The notes beneath the pieces were generated by a model. It was not told the DNA's origin and did not search any database. It saw only the letters and a list, made by a program, of their open reading frames with translations. Made by a program: the position numbers and the translations under genes. A DNA stretch of 64,000 nucleotides from Garra rufa. Its lineage: Eukaryota > Chordata > Actinopteri > Cypriniformes > Cyprinidae. The stretch covers positions 18,715,412 through 18,779,411 of the forward strand of contig NC_133366.1 in assembly GCF_049309525.1 (NCBI RefSeq), written 5' to 3'. This document shows, in pieces, positions 1-13,800 of the stretch. Within the stretch, counting starts at the first letter, position 1, and each line of letters opens with the position of its first letter.

Positions 1-421
1 CTAGGTGTATATGACTTTCTTCTTTTAGACAAATACAATCAAAGTTATATATATAAAAAAATATCCTGGCTCTTCCAAACTCTATAATGTTCACAGCACT
101 CAAAAACAGAGCAATCGTTCATTTTAATCAAACAAGTGTAAACACGCCCTGACACAAATGCATCAAATCACTTCAGAATGCCTTTATTAACCCCCCGCAG
201 CCACGTGGAGTACTTTCTAAGATGGATAGAGGAACTTTTTTGGACTTCAAAATCTTGACCACCATTCACTGCCATTATAAAGCTTGAAAGAGCCAGGACA
301 TTTTTTAATATAACTCTGATTGTATGCATCTGAATGAAGAAAGTCATATTCACCTAGCTTGAGGGTGAGTAAATCATGTGGTAATTTTAATTTTGGGGTG
401 AACTGTCCATTTAAAGCCATA
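1..421. mobile_element. Palindromic MITE-like repeat, left end cut by window
   Basis: Positions 4-50 (GGTGTATATGACTTTCTTC) return inverted near 335-355 (GAAGAAAGTCATATTCACC). The outer right part, GAGGGTGAGTAAATCATG to GGGTGAACTGTCCATTTAA, is the common cyprinid terminal sequence. A related fragment lies at 59215-59420. No coding capacity. It lies in the last dok7 intron. Confidence 0.7.
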
Positions 422-1804
422 TTATTTATGAGAGGAACAAACTTGAACTTTATATCTATTACTATATGTTTTGTTTTTTACTGGAAAATCTGATTGGCCA
501 ATCGCTGCCTTCTGTGGTCAAGCATTTTTTTAAATAAAAAATATGTTGGACCTGACAACCAACATGGCTAGTTTTATAACTTTATCACTTGTGCCCCTTT
601 CTTTTTATATGATAAAATAATTCAATATTTCTTGTATGCTTATTTACTTACGTGGTAAACAGATGAAAAATTAGCTGTAGTATAGACTAATTCAGCATTT
701 GCAAACAGATTACATTACGTATCTGGTGGCAGAAAAAGTAGCAGACTATGGAAGCCATAGAATAAAAGAATAAAAAGGTAAATGGGAGTTTTTATTTTAA
801 AAATTTGACTTCTCACAATTTCGAGATTATATCTCCCAAGAAAAATCAACTTGTCATTCTCTTTTCTTCTCGGCTCAGAATCATGAGTTTATCCACACTT
901 CTGGCTTTTTTCCCCTCAGAATTGACAAACTCACTATTGTAGAGTTAAATCAAGTTATACAGTCTGAAATACAAGAAATAAACTTGCGTGTGTGAGAAAA
1001 AAAGTCAGAATAGGTAAAATAGGTAAATGTTATAGGTTTAAATATTATTTCATGTTGTAACTGTATATAATATGTCCCCTATGAACTGCATACGTGAATA
1101 TTATAATAGACTTATTGTTTAAATCAAATTTATGCTTTAAAAGCAGAGTAATCATAGCAGGCTTTATCCATTAGTCCGTCCATTTAAACACTTGCTTTAA
1201 GCTTTAAATGGCGTCTCTGACGACAGTATTCAATAATTTGTTTTTGCATTCCAATTCTGAGATCCAAAGCCACAACAATACATTTTTTTTCTTATTCCAC
1301 GGTTTCCCTCCACTTGTTACCAGTGTTTTTCTGCCACCACAATGCGCGCAGCTGCAAGTGGCGTAACTGTGACGTCTACTCCAAATTGGTCTATAAAGTC
1401 AGTTGGTTATCAAATAAATTCTTTCAGGATGAAGTTTCAGGCTTTAGCTCCTTTACAAAGCCTTGCCCTCTGACATATAACAATAATAGCGAATAACGAC
1501 TTCAATTTCCGTCTTTTTCCCACACAAAGCATTTGAATGGCTTTTATGTGAAGGCTTTTATGAACCTTTTATAGTGCTTTTATGTCCTTTTGGAGCTTGA
1601 CAGACATGTACTGTTGCTGCATGGAAATGAAATATGTAAAGATTTTTCAAAAATGACTCTTTTGTGCTCACATTAGGATGAGTAAATCATCACAAAATGT
1701 TCATTTTTGGATGAATGCTTATTTACAAAAACCTTGTATTTTAAATACTGTGTGTATATTTCACGTGTGGCTTTTCATATTACCTGCACTGCTGTGGTGA
1801 CTAC
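422..1804. other. dok7 last-intron sequence, no feature seen
   Basis: AT-rich, no coding similarity and no strong repeat structure recognised. The open frame at 1314-1496 has no recognisable family. Confidence 0.5.
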
Positions 1805-1891
1805 ATATCGACAGCATACTGAGTCGTTTCTCTAGCTCACAGGCCTCCTGGCTAATCCTGTCTTCTACAGATGACGGGTTAGCACTGGGGT
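1805..1891 (-). CDS. dok7: dok7 exon 6 (start of C-terminal tail)
   Basis: Acceptor TTTCCATAG|AC is clear. The reading DPSANPSSVEDRISQEACEL, EKRLSML matches the DOK7 segment just after the PTB domain. The donor ATAT|GTAGTC after 1805 is weak but gives a 28-codon exon that keeps the phase-1 pattern, so the 3' boundary is less certain than the rest. Confidence 0.85.
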
Positions 1892-4800
1892 CTATGGAAA
1901 CAGAATCGAATTAAATTTTAATTAAACTAATACAGTGGAGCATTCATCATTCATACACACATGCACCAAGCCACCAACATATATATATGATCACACAAAC
2001 ATGCACCAGACAGCACTGAGCATTAAGTCATATATAATCCATCACTGCTGTATCACTGTCTGAACTGGCAGAATTACTGGAGCCACTGGCCACATTTATC
2101 AATTTCTGCTGGTACATCACAGACACAGCCTCACAGCAATAATCTCTCACACAAGCACGCATGCACACATGTCCCACACTCACACACACGGGTAGCTTTG
2201 AGACCTCCTTTTGAATACGGCAGTAGGTTGGTAATCATTCTCTCTCACAATAGAATAAATCAGGACACTGAACACAAAGTGCTCAAATGAGACAATAAAT
2301 CAGTCAGGTTAGAACAAATAAATAAAGGGTCTCAAAAGGACACAAATGGAACAAAACACAAGAGGAACAGAAAAATATAGCATAGTAAAGTTGATACTAA
2401 ATACTCTCAGAATTTAATGGTAGACATTTTTGGAATCTTATTAGCATGAAAAGTCAATTTCAAGCTGGTCTAACAGTGCAACAAGCATTCAAGCAATGCT
2501 ACGGGCAACAAATAGACTGAAAAATCAATATTTCACAAACAAAAACTAAATTTTTTAGTTGCTTCTAAACAGCAGTTCTTTAAACAACTGTGTAATATGT
2601 ATGTTAAAATACTTATACACTGCAAAAAATATATTTTGTGTCTTTTTTTAAAACAAGAAAATCATTTTTACTTGTCTATAGAAAACCCTTCTTAATTTAA
2701 GTATTTTTAGATATTTTGGCTGGAAACAAGTTAAAATTAAGTGTGTTTTTGCTTGAATCAAACAAAATAATCTGCTAATGGGGTAAGAAAAATTATCTTG
2801 GTTTCTGTTTAAAAAAAGATTTTTTGCTTACCCCACTTTCAAGCAAAAACGCACTTAATTTTGACTTGTTTTTCTGAAAATACAAAAAAAATATGTTTAC
2901 TCGTCTAGAAAATCCTTCTTGATTTAAGAATTTTTAGATATTTTGAATGGATTCTAAGTAAGAAAATCATTTTTTGCAGTGACAGTCTTGGAACAAGAGT
3001 GCGTGTAGATAAAAAAGTTAAAAGAACATTTGCTTTTGCATATTTAAAGAGGTTTGTCATTGTACAATTTATCTACTCTGTGAAAATTCCTCTGCAGAAT
3101 ACAGAATAAATTGAGTAGCTGAAACAGAGAGTGACTTGGCTATCAATAACCTGTACCCCTTATTTATGACTGGCAAACTCTTGCACAACCTTCATTGAAT
3201 GTCAAAGGTTAAAATACATCAAGTACACTTAATTAATGACACTTAATGACAGCCAGAACAACTGCCCTGACATCTCAGTGTGATGGACGACAGATGAGAA
3301 CTTAATGTAATGTGGCATTGCATTAATCTGGGAATTCAGAGAATGTGTTGTCATAAACATCGAAGTAAACAAACTTTGAGGCTTTTGATTTATACATTTA
3401 TACTTTCCTACAGCAATCACAGAAATGGGGAGCATTTATTAAGGAAAGAAAATACTGGAAAAAGCTTTCAACCTGATTACAAAGCAAGCTTTTATCATCA
3501 TCATCATCAAAATTGTGCTGAAAATGTCTTCATTGTTGGTCCACAGAGAAATACACAAATTTTAAATACTCATATTTTTAAGGTTGTGGCACAGAACGTC
3601 AATGTAATGAACAGGGGGGGGGGGAATAACACCTGTCAAAACATAAGTCCACAAGGTATAGATCACCTCTGTAAATGGGTCTATGTAAATGAGTAGTCAT
3701 TTGGCATTCACTTTTTCCAAAGGAACACAGTACATTTATTACTAAGAAATAGCCCTGGAGGAGCTTGGGTATAATATTGGAGCTTCACAGATCAATCTTT
3801 TTATGGTTTGAACTACATAGAAAGCCATGTTCATAATTTTAGCTATGAACCACAGAAAAGCTTTAAGCCACTTCATATCCATATCCTTCTTTCATGTTAC
3901 TGAACGTGTGTCAGCTCTCTACAGGTTTCTGTTCTCACAAATCATGACAGCTCACAACCTTTCAGCTGGACTGTATCATTCTGGCTCAGCAGCTCAATTA
4001 AATGATTCTGTGTTCCAGTGTGGCGGTTTGATCTATAAAATGATATGTCAAACTCATTATGGTTAAATATACTATTATGCTTACGTGGTAAATCTATCTG
4101 GGACTGATCAATAAACGAAATGTGAATCTTACATTGATTTCCAAGACAATAATTCAGTATTCGGGAAGTCATGTTAGGTTCCATTAAAAAGATATGCGCC
4201 ACATAGATATTATTATCCACCGTCAAGATGGAGCCATTGAGTGTCTAGATTCAAAAAGCGACTGCTGTTACAAAGTAAAATTCGTTAAAGTTCATTAAAC
4301 ATCCTGCTACAGCTAGATGTAAAAATCTGCCATTGCCTTTTAAGTAATAAAAATATTACATTATAACAACTGATACAGTCTCAGAATTTGCCTAATGAAA
4401 ATATCAGGACAAAGTGGTATAAAATACTTTTATAAAAAAAATTTTTTTTTCTAATTTGAGTCAATAAGTGCACTACACTTAAAATAGTTCATTGTGAAAT
4501 CTGAAACTAGGGACATAAAGTCATTATGAACATAGACTGCTGCTCAAAAGTTTGGGATCAGTAAGATATGTTTTTTAAAGAAGTCTCTTACGCTCATCAA
4601 AATTCCATTTATTGGATTAAAAATACAAAAAAAAAGTAATATTATAAAATATTATTGAAAATGAAATTTAAAACAATTTTCAATATTAATATACTTTAAA
4701 ATATGATTACTGTGATGCAACGCTGAATTTCCATCAGCCATTACTCCAGTCTTCAGTGTCACATGATCCTTCAGAAATCATTTTAATATGCTGATTTATT

Positions 4801-7800
4801 ATCAATGTTGAAACAGTTGTGCTGCTAAATATTTTTTTGAACCTGTGATACTTTTCAGGCTTCTTTGCTGAATAAAAAGTTAAAAAGAACAGCATTTATT
4901 CAAACAATATAAGTCTTTGTTAAATGTGTTATATTTATAAAAAGTGATAGCAAAGTATTAATTTCTTTCAAAGAAAGAAAGAAAGAATTTACTAACCATT
5001 ACATTTGAACAGTAGGGTATATTGTTGCAAGATTTCTGTTTTAAATAAATGCTGTTATTTTTAACATTTTATTTATTAAAGAATCCTGAAAAAAGTTTCA
5101 TAGGTTACAAAAAAAAACCAGCATAATTTTTTCCAATATTGATAATAAATCAACATATTAGAATGATTTTTTTAAAGATCATGTAACACTGAAGACAGAA
5201 GTAGTGATGCTGAAAATTCAGCTTTGCATCACAGGAATAAATTCTGTTTAAAAGTATATTAAAATAAAAAAACACTATTTAAAATTGCAATATTACAGCT
5301 TTTTCTGTATGTTTAATCCAATAGACTCAGCCTTGATGAGCAGAAAAGACTTCTATGAAAAAAAATAATAAATAAACTTTTGAACGGCAGGTTAGTTCCA
5401 GAATGATTATTAACTGTCATGTTCTGTTTGGGGTCTCAGACACTCAGGAATATTTTAACAACTCAAAAACATATTTAACATCAAATTGACTTTTAAATGT
5501 GAAACTGATTATGAACAAAATTTAAATGCGATGACACATTTCAAATGCCTTGTCACATTAAAATGTTACATTAATTACAATATGTTGGAGATTTGAGAGA
5601 ATCCAATTTAAACACACTAAATAATGCATTGCCTTTTTAGATGATAATATTCTGAATCAGTATACTTCTGCTAATTATTTAATGTTTATTTTCATTACAC
5701 GAATCTGTGAAGTGCACATCTATTGTGTTATAAAACAGAGGGATGTGGTTTTCATAATATTTGCCTACTAGGGCTGGATACTGGCACAAATTTCACGATT
5801 TAATTCTGATTTACAAGCTTGCGATTCGATTCGATTTCCGATTTCATTCAATATTGATTTTATCGTGCAGTACATGACCAATTTCTCAAGAAAAAAAATC
5901 TAATGCTGTAAAATATACAGATAGTTGGTTGGTACTTTATTACTGATATATTAAAGATCAAAATGATTTGTACAGATTTTTATAGAAACGCTTAAATTAC
6001 ACTCAATTAAGTTTTTAGTTACAATGGCATAATTATATTTCTGCTCCAATTCTGATCAACATTTAACATCATAAAAACGTTACGGATTAATTCAAAGTTT
6101 TTCTAGCTGACTAACAAATTTATGGTCACAGAATAGGTTTTTCTGAGGTAAATGTGACGTTATGTGTTACTGACATTTTTCTGTGGTTGAAAGACTGATT
6201 GAGTGATTACATGGATTTCGGTAAATTGTACTCTTTCTTTCAAAATACCTTTGGACCAGTGTTGCCAAGTCTGTGGTTTTCCCACGGAATTGGGCTACTT
6301 TAACACTGTTACCGCGGGTTGTTTTTCATGTCTGCGGGTTGAAGTGACCCAAATAATGTAATATTTAGCCCCTGAAATGGCGATTTGTGATTGGGGTAGT
6401 TTTGATTTGCAATAAAAAAATATGAGTAAATCGGCTAAATATGAGCAAATCATTGCTATGACTGACAGTAATAACCAGACGAAACATCTGACAAGCTGAT
6501 GTCAAAAAAAGAGCTGTGCATTAAATGATTTAGACTAAATTCAGAGTAACAAAACTACAGCAATAGCAAGTTTGTGTTGGTTAAATATAGGCTATAAAAT
6601 AGCTTTTACAGTTCAAGAAAAAGCTTAAAAGATGTTATTAAATCATATAAAATATTTCAAAATCATATTGATTCATATTGAGTGCATTATTTAATATTTG
6701 TACCATTAATATTTAACTTATTTAATTTGTAGTGAACTATAAAAGTATTTAAATAATTCACCCTTATAATCTGTTTGTGTCAGAGCTTATTTATTTATTT
6801 AGTTTAATGACTTTCTGCACTTGCTATGCTATATACCTCAGTGCGGTAAAAGTACTACAATTTATTATACTAGTAATTTCATAATAAATCGAAAAGCAAG
6901 ATGTCTTGAAAAAACTAGGGAGTTGAAATGGCAGCTGCAGCCAATGATTGATCCTCTGCTGCCATCATCTGGTTATATGGGTAATTTCATGTCATTTTCA
7001 TCCTAAAAAGCCGTTGTTTTCTGTGAAAAGACATTTTATTCCATGTCGCCTTAATGAATGAAAAATGAATCTTTGAAGTGAATTTTATTACACAGCTGTA
7101 GAGTTGAAAATAATAAAGGCTTTAAAATATTACAGAAGTTTAAAGATTTGTGTTCATGACTATGAAGGCAAGTTACTGATTATCAAGTATACGAATAAGA
7201 TGTCCTTGAAAAGAAGTATCGCTAGATAGCTAACATTAGCCTATAACACGTTATGATAGTGTTTAGCTGTCGGCATTTAAATGTACAACTAAGAAGGTAC
7301 CCTCCTGGGATTACCAGGCTCGGCATTTAAATGCTATGTTGTTAAATAACATGAAACCGAATGTTCATGTCGCTCTCATTATTTATGATGTTGCAATTAT
7401 AATTTTTCTCAGTTTCTGATCAGAACGAAGCAGTAGAGGAGTCTTAAGAGCTCTTGCTTCTTTTGAACTGAGCCACCACAGCGATCTGTCACTCCACATT
7501 AAAAAGCACGAAAAGGCAATTTATTGTTTGAATACTGTAATAGAATGGACAGAAAGAGACTGAGACTTTGTTTCATATCAATTATTGCAATTTATGGGAT
7601 GGGAGGTGCGCTACAATGTTCCGTTCATTAACGGAATAAGGCTAATCAATTCTTGAAGTTATAATCTACTAAAATCGAGAAATCAATATTTTTTACCCAG
7701 CCCTACTGCCTACTGGGGTTTTGATTAAATCGTAGAGTCTCTAAATTAAAAAGAAAGGAAAATAAAAGGCTAATTATAATTATTATTTTTACATATACAT

Positions 7801-10800
7801 AATTGGAGTCTCTAGGACTCCAAACATAAACCAGTAGTCAATCTGAGCAGAACATAAGTGTTCTAGAAGAGATAATGAAAGAGAGGGAAACTTGACACCA
7901 CATATCAATCATACACAGAGCTTAGACACAGATATGCGCACACAGCTGACAACTCACGCACATTGAGCTAATGAGGCCAACAGTGAGGACATGACAACTT
8001 TACATCACACACCTCCACAAATATGAACTCACCTGGCAGGACTGGACGCAGTCCAAATGGCCCCCTGCTTGGCGATATGCCACGAACAATGCAATCGAAC
8101 AAAAAACTGATCTGTTCTCCTTCTGCACATGCAAGGAAGAAAACACCCGCCCCTATAGAGACAGAGAGAAGAGAAATAGCTCCTTCATGTATTGAGCCTG
8201 TTTGATTCAATAGACATAATGCACCATTTCGAATTCAGATTGATATTAATAGTCCATAGCACTGAATAGAAGATTAGTTTCAGTAATGACCACAAGATTA
8301 TTACAAATGGGGGAACATCAAGCTATTCCTCTGAGCAGATGAGAACATTCACATTTCACTGATTTACAATAAATGAATTATATAGACTAATTCAAAACAA
8401 TGAAATCAAGAAAAACTGTATGAGTTCATACATCATACAAACAAATGCATTCAAAGTTTATTGTAAAGGGAAATAAAAGACTGATTATTTTTGTTTATGT
8501 GTGCTGTAGGTTTTAGATTATATTATCCAAATACATGGATGTTATAAATAAAATAGAAGTTTGCCCTTTGAAACAAGAAACAAATAAGAAATTCAAGTTT
8601 AGTTTTGCACTTTTAATTACGCATAATTTATCATTTATGAAGTAAGGAGGATTGTATACCAAGAAAACCTGATTTGGTGCCCACACCTCCTCCGTACAAA
8701 TTTCAATAGCATCTACAAAGCCTGTAACACCTTTCAAACTAAAATAAGTGCTGGCAAAAGCATGGCTTGAAAAACACAAGCTATTAAAGAGCCTTGAGCC
8801 TTCAACTAGAATGGGAAAAGTGGGGTAACAAAAGGCCTTATTTGCTGCAAGATGCATTAATGATTCATTCACTGTCAGATTAGGACTGTTTTTCTTTGTA
8901 GGACATGATGAGGAAAGAGACTTAGGCAGTCTTTCATGGAGGTAAATATAGTCCTGTCAAATCCCTCAGCGTCACTGTGGAGACGGTGGGCAGTATAGGA
9001 GTGACAGTCCTTTATAAAAATAACCATAACACCCTTAGCTCTTGGTTTCATAATTCATAAACACACTGGCAGGCTATTAATACTTGAGACATGTGGCCAT
9101 GTCTGTGGCTATTTACCATGTCCAGATTTTAAGAGAATAAAAAGGCCTACATCTGCTTTTTTATAGTTAAGCTATAGCATTTTTCACCTTCACCATTCAT
9201 GAAAAAGTATTGCAAAATACTGCTTGCACTGTATGGAATACAATGCCCCACAGTGCAAAGCGGTTGACCTTCCATATCCAGCATTACAAATTATTGTAAG
9301 CATCAGCATTGCTTGAGTTTGATGTTTTACACAAACTTTATGCAACTTCTGTTTGAAACTGTTATTACTGCATAAGGCTTTGTTTCACATATTAAGTTTA
9401 CATACACCTTGCAGAATCTGCAAAATGTTAATTATTTTACCAAAATAAGAGGGTTCATACAAAACGCATGCTTGTTTTTATTTAGTACTTCACATAAAAG
9501 ATGTTTACATAGAGAAAATAATAGTTGAATTTTTAAAAATGACTTTTTAAAAACTTTACATATACTTGATTCTTAATACTGTGTTAACTGAAAGATTTTT
9601 TTGTTTTGTTTGGTGATCATGAGGCCCTTGCTTCCATTGTGGGACCTCATGTTCAGGACAATAGTTAAACTGCCTGCTGTTCTTCTGCTAAAATCCTTCA
9701 GGTCCCACAAATTCTTTAGTTTTTCAGTATTTTTGTGTATTTGAACCCTTTCCAACAACTTTCCAAAGGACTTATATGCAACTATTACAGAAGGTTCAAA
9801 TGCTCACTGATGCTTCAGAAAGAAAAGTCATGCATTAATTTAAGAAATTAGTATAAACGCAACTTATTTTGTCTTCTGGGGAACATGTATCTTCTGTAGC
9901 TTCTAAAGGGCAGTACTAAATGTAAAAAATATGATATTTAGGCAAAATAAGAAAAACGTCCACATCCTCATCTGTTCAAAAGTTTACACCCCTGGCTCTT
10001 AATGCATAGTTTTTTCCTTCTGAAGCATCAGTGAGAGTTTGAACCTTCTGTAATAGTTGCATATGATTCCCTCAGTTGTCCTCAGTTTGAAAAGATGGAT
10101 TTTAAAATCATACAGTCATTTTTTCAAACACACAAATGCTGATAAACCAAAGAATTTGTTGGACCTGAAGGATTTTTCTACAGAACAGCAGAAACAAGGA
10201 ACTCATGAACAAGTATCACTAAAAAAAAAAAAAACACAGCTGTGGATCATTCAAGTAACAACACAGTATTAAGAATCAAGTGTACATAAACTTTTGAATA
10301 GGCTCATTTTTATGAATTCAACTATTATTTTCTCCTGATGACTACATGTAAGCGTATTTTACATTAAATATCTTATTCAGGTCAGTACCAAAATAAAAAA
10401 TAACAGAAAACATAAAAAAAAATTGTATGACCCCTCTTATTTTAGTAAAATAATGAACATTTTGTAGATTCTGCAAGGTGTGTGTAAATGTTTTACTTCA
10501 ACTGTAGTTTTGTGAGTCTCCTACAATAGGTTTACATGCATGGAAAGCCAAACAACGCTTTTGTTTTCTCAAATTTTGCATTTAATATTACCTCATTTTC
10601 CAGCGATTCTTAAATGATTAGTTCGAAGCAGGTCGAAGATTCAGTCTCTCTAAACCCCTCCTTTTCATGAGCCTACTCGGCTCTGATTGGTCAGATAAAA
10701 TTAGCATTCCAGGGGATAAATATCAAGTTCTTGGGGTTGCTTCAACCCGCGGACATGAAAAACAACCTGCGGCAACAGTATTAAAGTAGCCAAATTCTTG

Positions 10801-13800
10801 GCAACACTGGGCACAGCCCTGTTCTGGAAAAGGGGGCGGGGAGCAGCAGCTCATTTGCATTTAAAGAAACATGCACGAACGAAAACAGCTTGTTTCTGCT
10901 TCCACTCAAAATGGGCATTTTCCAAATGATCTGTGGAGTATTTTCAACTAAACTTCACAGACACATTCTAGGGACACCAGAGACTTATTACAAGCATCTT
11001 GTAAAAAAGGGGGCATTATATTTCTCCCTTAATTAGTAGGCCATATACTGCACAGTTTTCAATAACAGAAGTTCTAACAGGTATATTCTAATACACTTTA
11101 CTGTTTTTAAGATTTTGTTTATGTGGTATATAATGTTGTTTAACTAAATGTATGGCTTATGTGCAACATTTCTAATCAGGTTAAGCTCAAACACTTGCAG
11201 AATAATGTAATTAAAATTGCATTGTCAGTTTCAACTTGTTTTAGATCTCATGACATGTTTTCTCATTGTGAATGCCAGCCTAACTGTTCCACAAATGCCC
11301 TACCTTACAGCAGGGAAAACAGTGATCTACAATCTGTCCAAGTCTGTTGACAAACTAAGCTAGCGGACATACACACACGTTCACTCTCTGAAATCAAATG
11401 AGACAGCTGACACGCTCACTAATTGCACTGCCAATATGTGTTTTGTCACTGCATGTGGCCTGTGACATTGAATCGCACTAGAAACAGCAACAAGGCCATA
11501 TTTTCAATTTAATTCACTCTGTCCCAGAGCAACCAACTGCTGAATTACACTAATGGCAGTGGGAGGCACATGACCTCTGTGTGGCAGAGTCCAATCGGAG
11601 CCCATGGTTGTCAAACTATAATGAGGTGAAGCACTGGCTAACAGATACATGCTCCAGACAAAGTAATTATTTCACTGTGTGCATATAAATCTTGGCTGTT
11701 TTTATGGATTCCTATACATTTTCAGAATGTATAAGGTGTTAGTAGTGGTTTTAAAGCAGATTCTAATTTTAATCGAACAAGCTCCCTCTCTATACACATG
11801 ACTAAGCCCAGACATAATCTTCAGTGATTTTCACTTCGCATTTTCTGCACTGATTATAAAGGGACATTAATTAAATTAATTACACAAAGACTAATTGGAA
11901 TCTGCAAACATGATCAAATTAATTAAAATATTTTATATATTTTACATCTTGATTGATATGAATTCATTATTAATATTTATATATAATATAATATAACATA
12001 ATACAATGATTAGATTATATATTGTATTATATAGTTGAGGTCAAAAGTTTACACCCCCCTTTCAGAATCTGCAAAATGTTAATCATTTTACCAAAATACG
12101 AGGTATCATACAAAATGCATGTTATTGTTTATTTAGTTTATTCTAACCTGATGTTTACATACAGTCCACAAGAGATAATAATAGTTGAATTCATAAAAAT
12201 TACTCAAAAGTTTAAAAGTTTAAAACCCCTTGATTCTTATTACTATGTTGTAACCCGAATGACCCACAGCTGTTTTTTCTGTTTTCTTTGTCCTGAACAG
12301 TTAAACTGCCAATTTTTTGGTTTTCCAGCATTTTTGTGTATTTGAACTCTTTCCAACAATGACTATATGATTTTGAGAGCAATCTTTTCACACTGAGGAC
12401 AACTGAGGGACTCATATGCATTCTATTACAGAAGGTTCAAATTCTCACTGATGCTCCAAAGGAAAAAACGATGGATTAAGGGTGAAAACTTTTGAACAGA
12501 ATGGAGATACATTTTTCTAATTTTGCCTAAATATCATTTTTTTAACTTAGTACTACCCTTCAGATGCTACAGAAGATAGTGTTTCCAAGAAGATAAAAAT
12601 GAGTTAAATTTACCCTGATCTTCAAATTCGAAGATTCAAAGGCTTCATTCAGGTAAGAACACAGTATTAAGAATCAAGGGGATGTAAACTTTTGAATGGG
12701 GTCATTTTTATAAATTCAAGTATTATTTCTTTTTGTGGACTATATGTAAACATTATTCAGGTCAGTACTACATAAACAACAACATGCATTTTGTACGATT
12801 CCCCTTATTTTGGTCAAATAATTCACATTTTGCAGATTCTAAAAGGGGGGTGTAAAAAATGTTGATCTCAAATGTATTATATTATGTTATATTATATAAA
12901 TCTCAAAATATGTAAATAATTAAAAAACTAATTTTGAATATATTAAAATAATAGAAATATTAGTATATAACATGCATTGAATATGTAACTTAAATGCTAG
13001 AGTTATTTTTCTGATTTACAGCTTTTTGTGAAGTATGCAGGTGCAGGTTTGTGTAGAACTAGACGTGACTATTTGTACTAATGTACTACTACAGCAATGA
13101 GAGGTACGTTTGGAGTCTGGTGTCTGGTATGAGCACCCCTGCCCCCTCAAGTTCCTCTACTTGGCAGGAGACCTTTCACATGCCGCTTCACCACCTAAAC
13201 ACATAAAACTGCCCAGAGTTCCCTGCATAGTGCATTCAAACCGCATCTAACAAACACCCTGAATGCCACTAGGAGTGACAGATTAATTACCCTGATTATA
13301 ACTGCGATAAAACGCACTTTTAATGTTGTGACATGGCTGTCATTGTAAGGAAGGTTCATATAAGATGGAGCGTTAAAGCTGCTGAAGCTACAGAACAGCT
13401 GCAGATGGATTTGCCAGAGAGGCAGCTGGTGAGTTTCACTGGTGCTAACGCAACATCTTATACTGGAGCACATCACACATTACCACAATCTGTGTGGGTG
13501 CACAAAAGTAATGTGTACTGATTCGGTAAGTATGAGGGAGCGAGAAAAAGAGAGAGAGAGAGAGGGGGGGAGAGAGAATGACTGAGTGTGAGGTTATCTG
13601 ATTTTCACATTTACTATTGGCAAACACCTCTGTGCTACTTCCACCGCAGGGGATATCACCAAGACTAAGACGACTTTGTACAAGAACAAGCCACACATTC
13701 AACTTAATCATCATGGGATTCTTCTCATTGAATAAATTGCAGTAATGTGCCAAAATAAAATAAAAGAGGTGTCTAAGAATCCCTTTGCGTCTCAGAAAGA

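Noticed and set aside
3310..3696. 128-residue frame in dok7 intron 5
   Set aside because: No family resemblance, contains a His run and a Gly run from simple sequence, no splice context; likely chance.
8513..8872. 119-residue minus-strand frame close to dok7 exon 5
   Set aside because: Intronic position, no recognisable motif, AT-rich codon pattern; likely chance.
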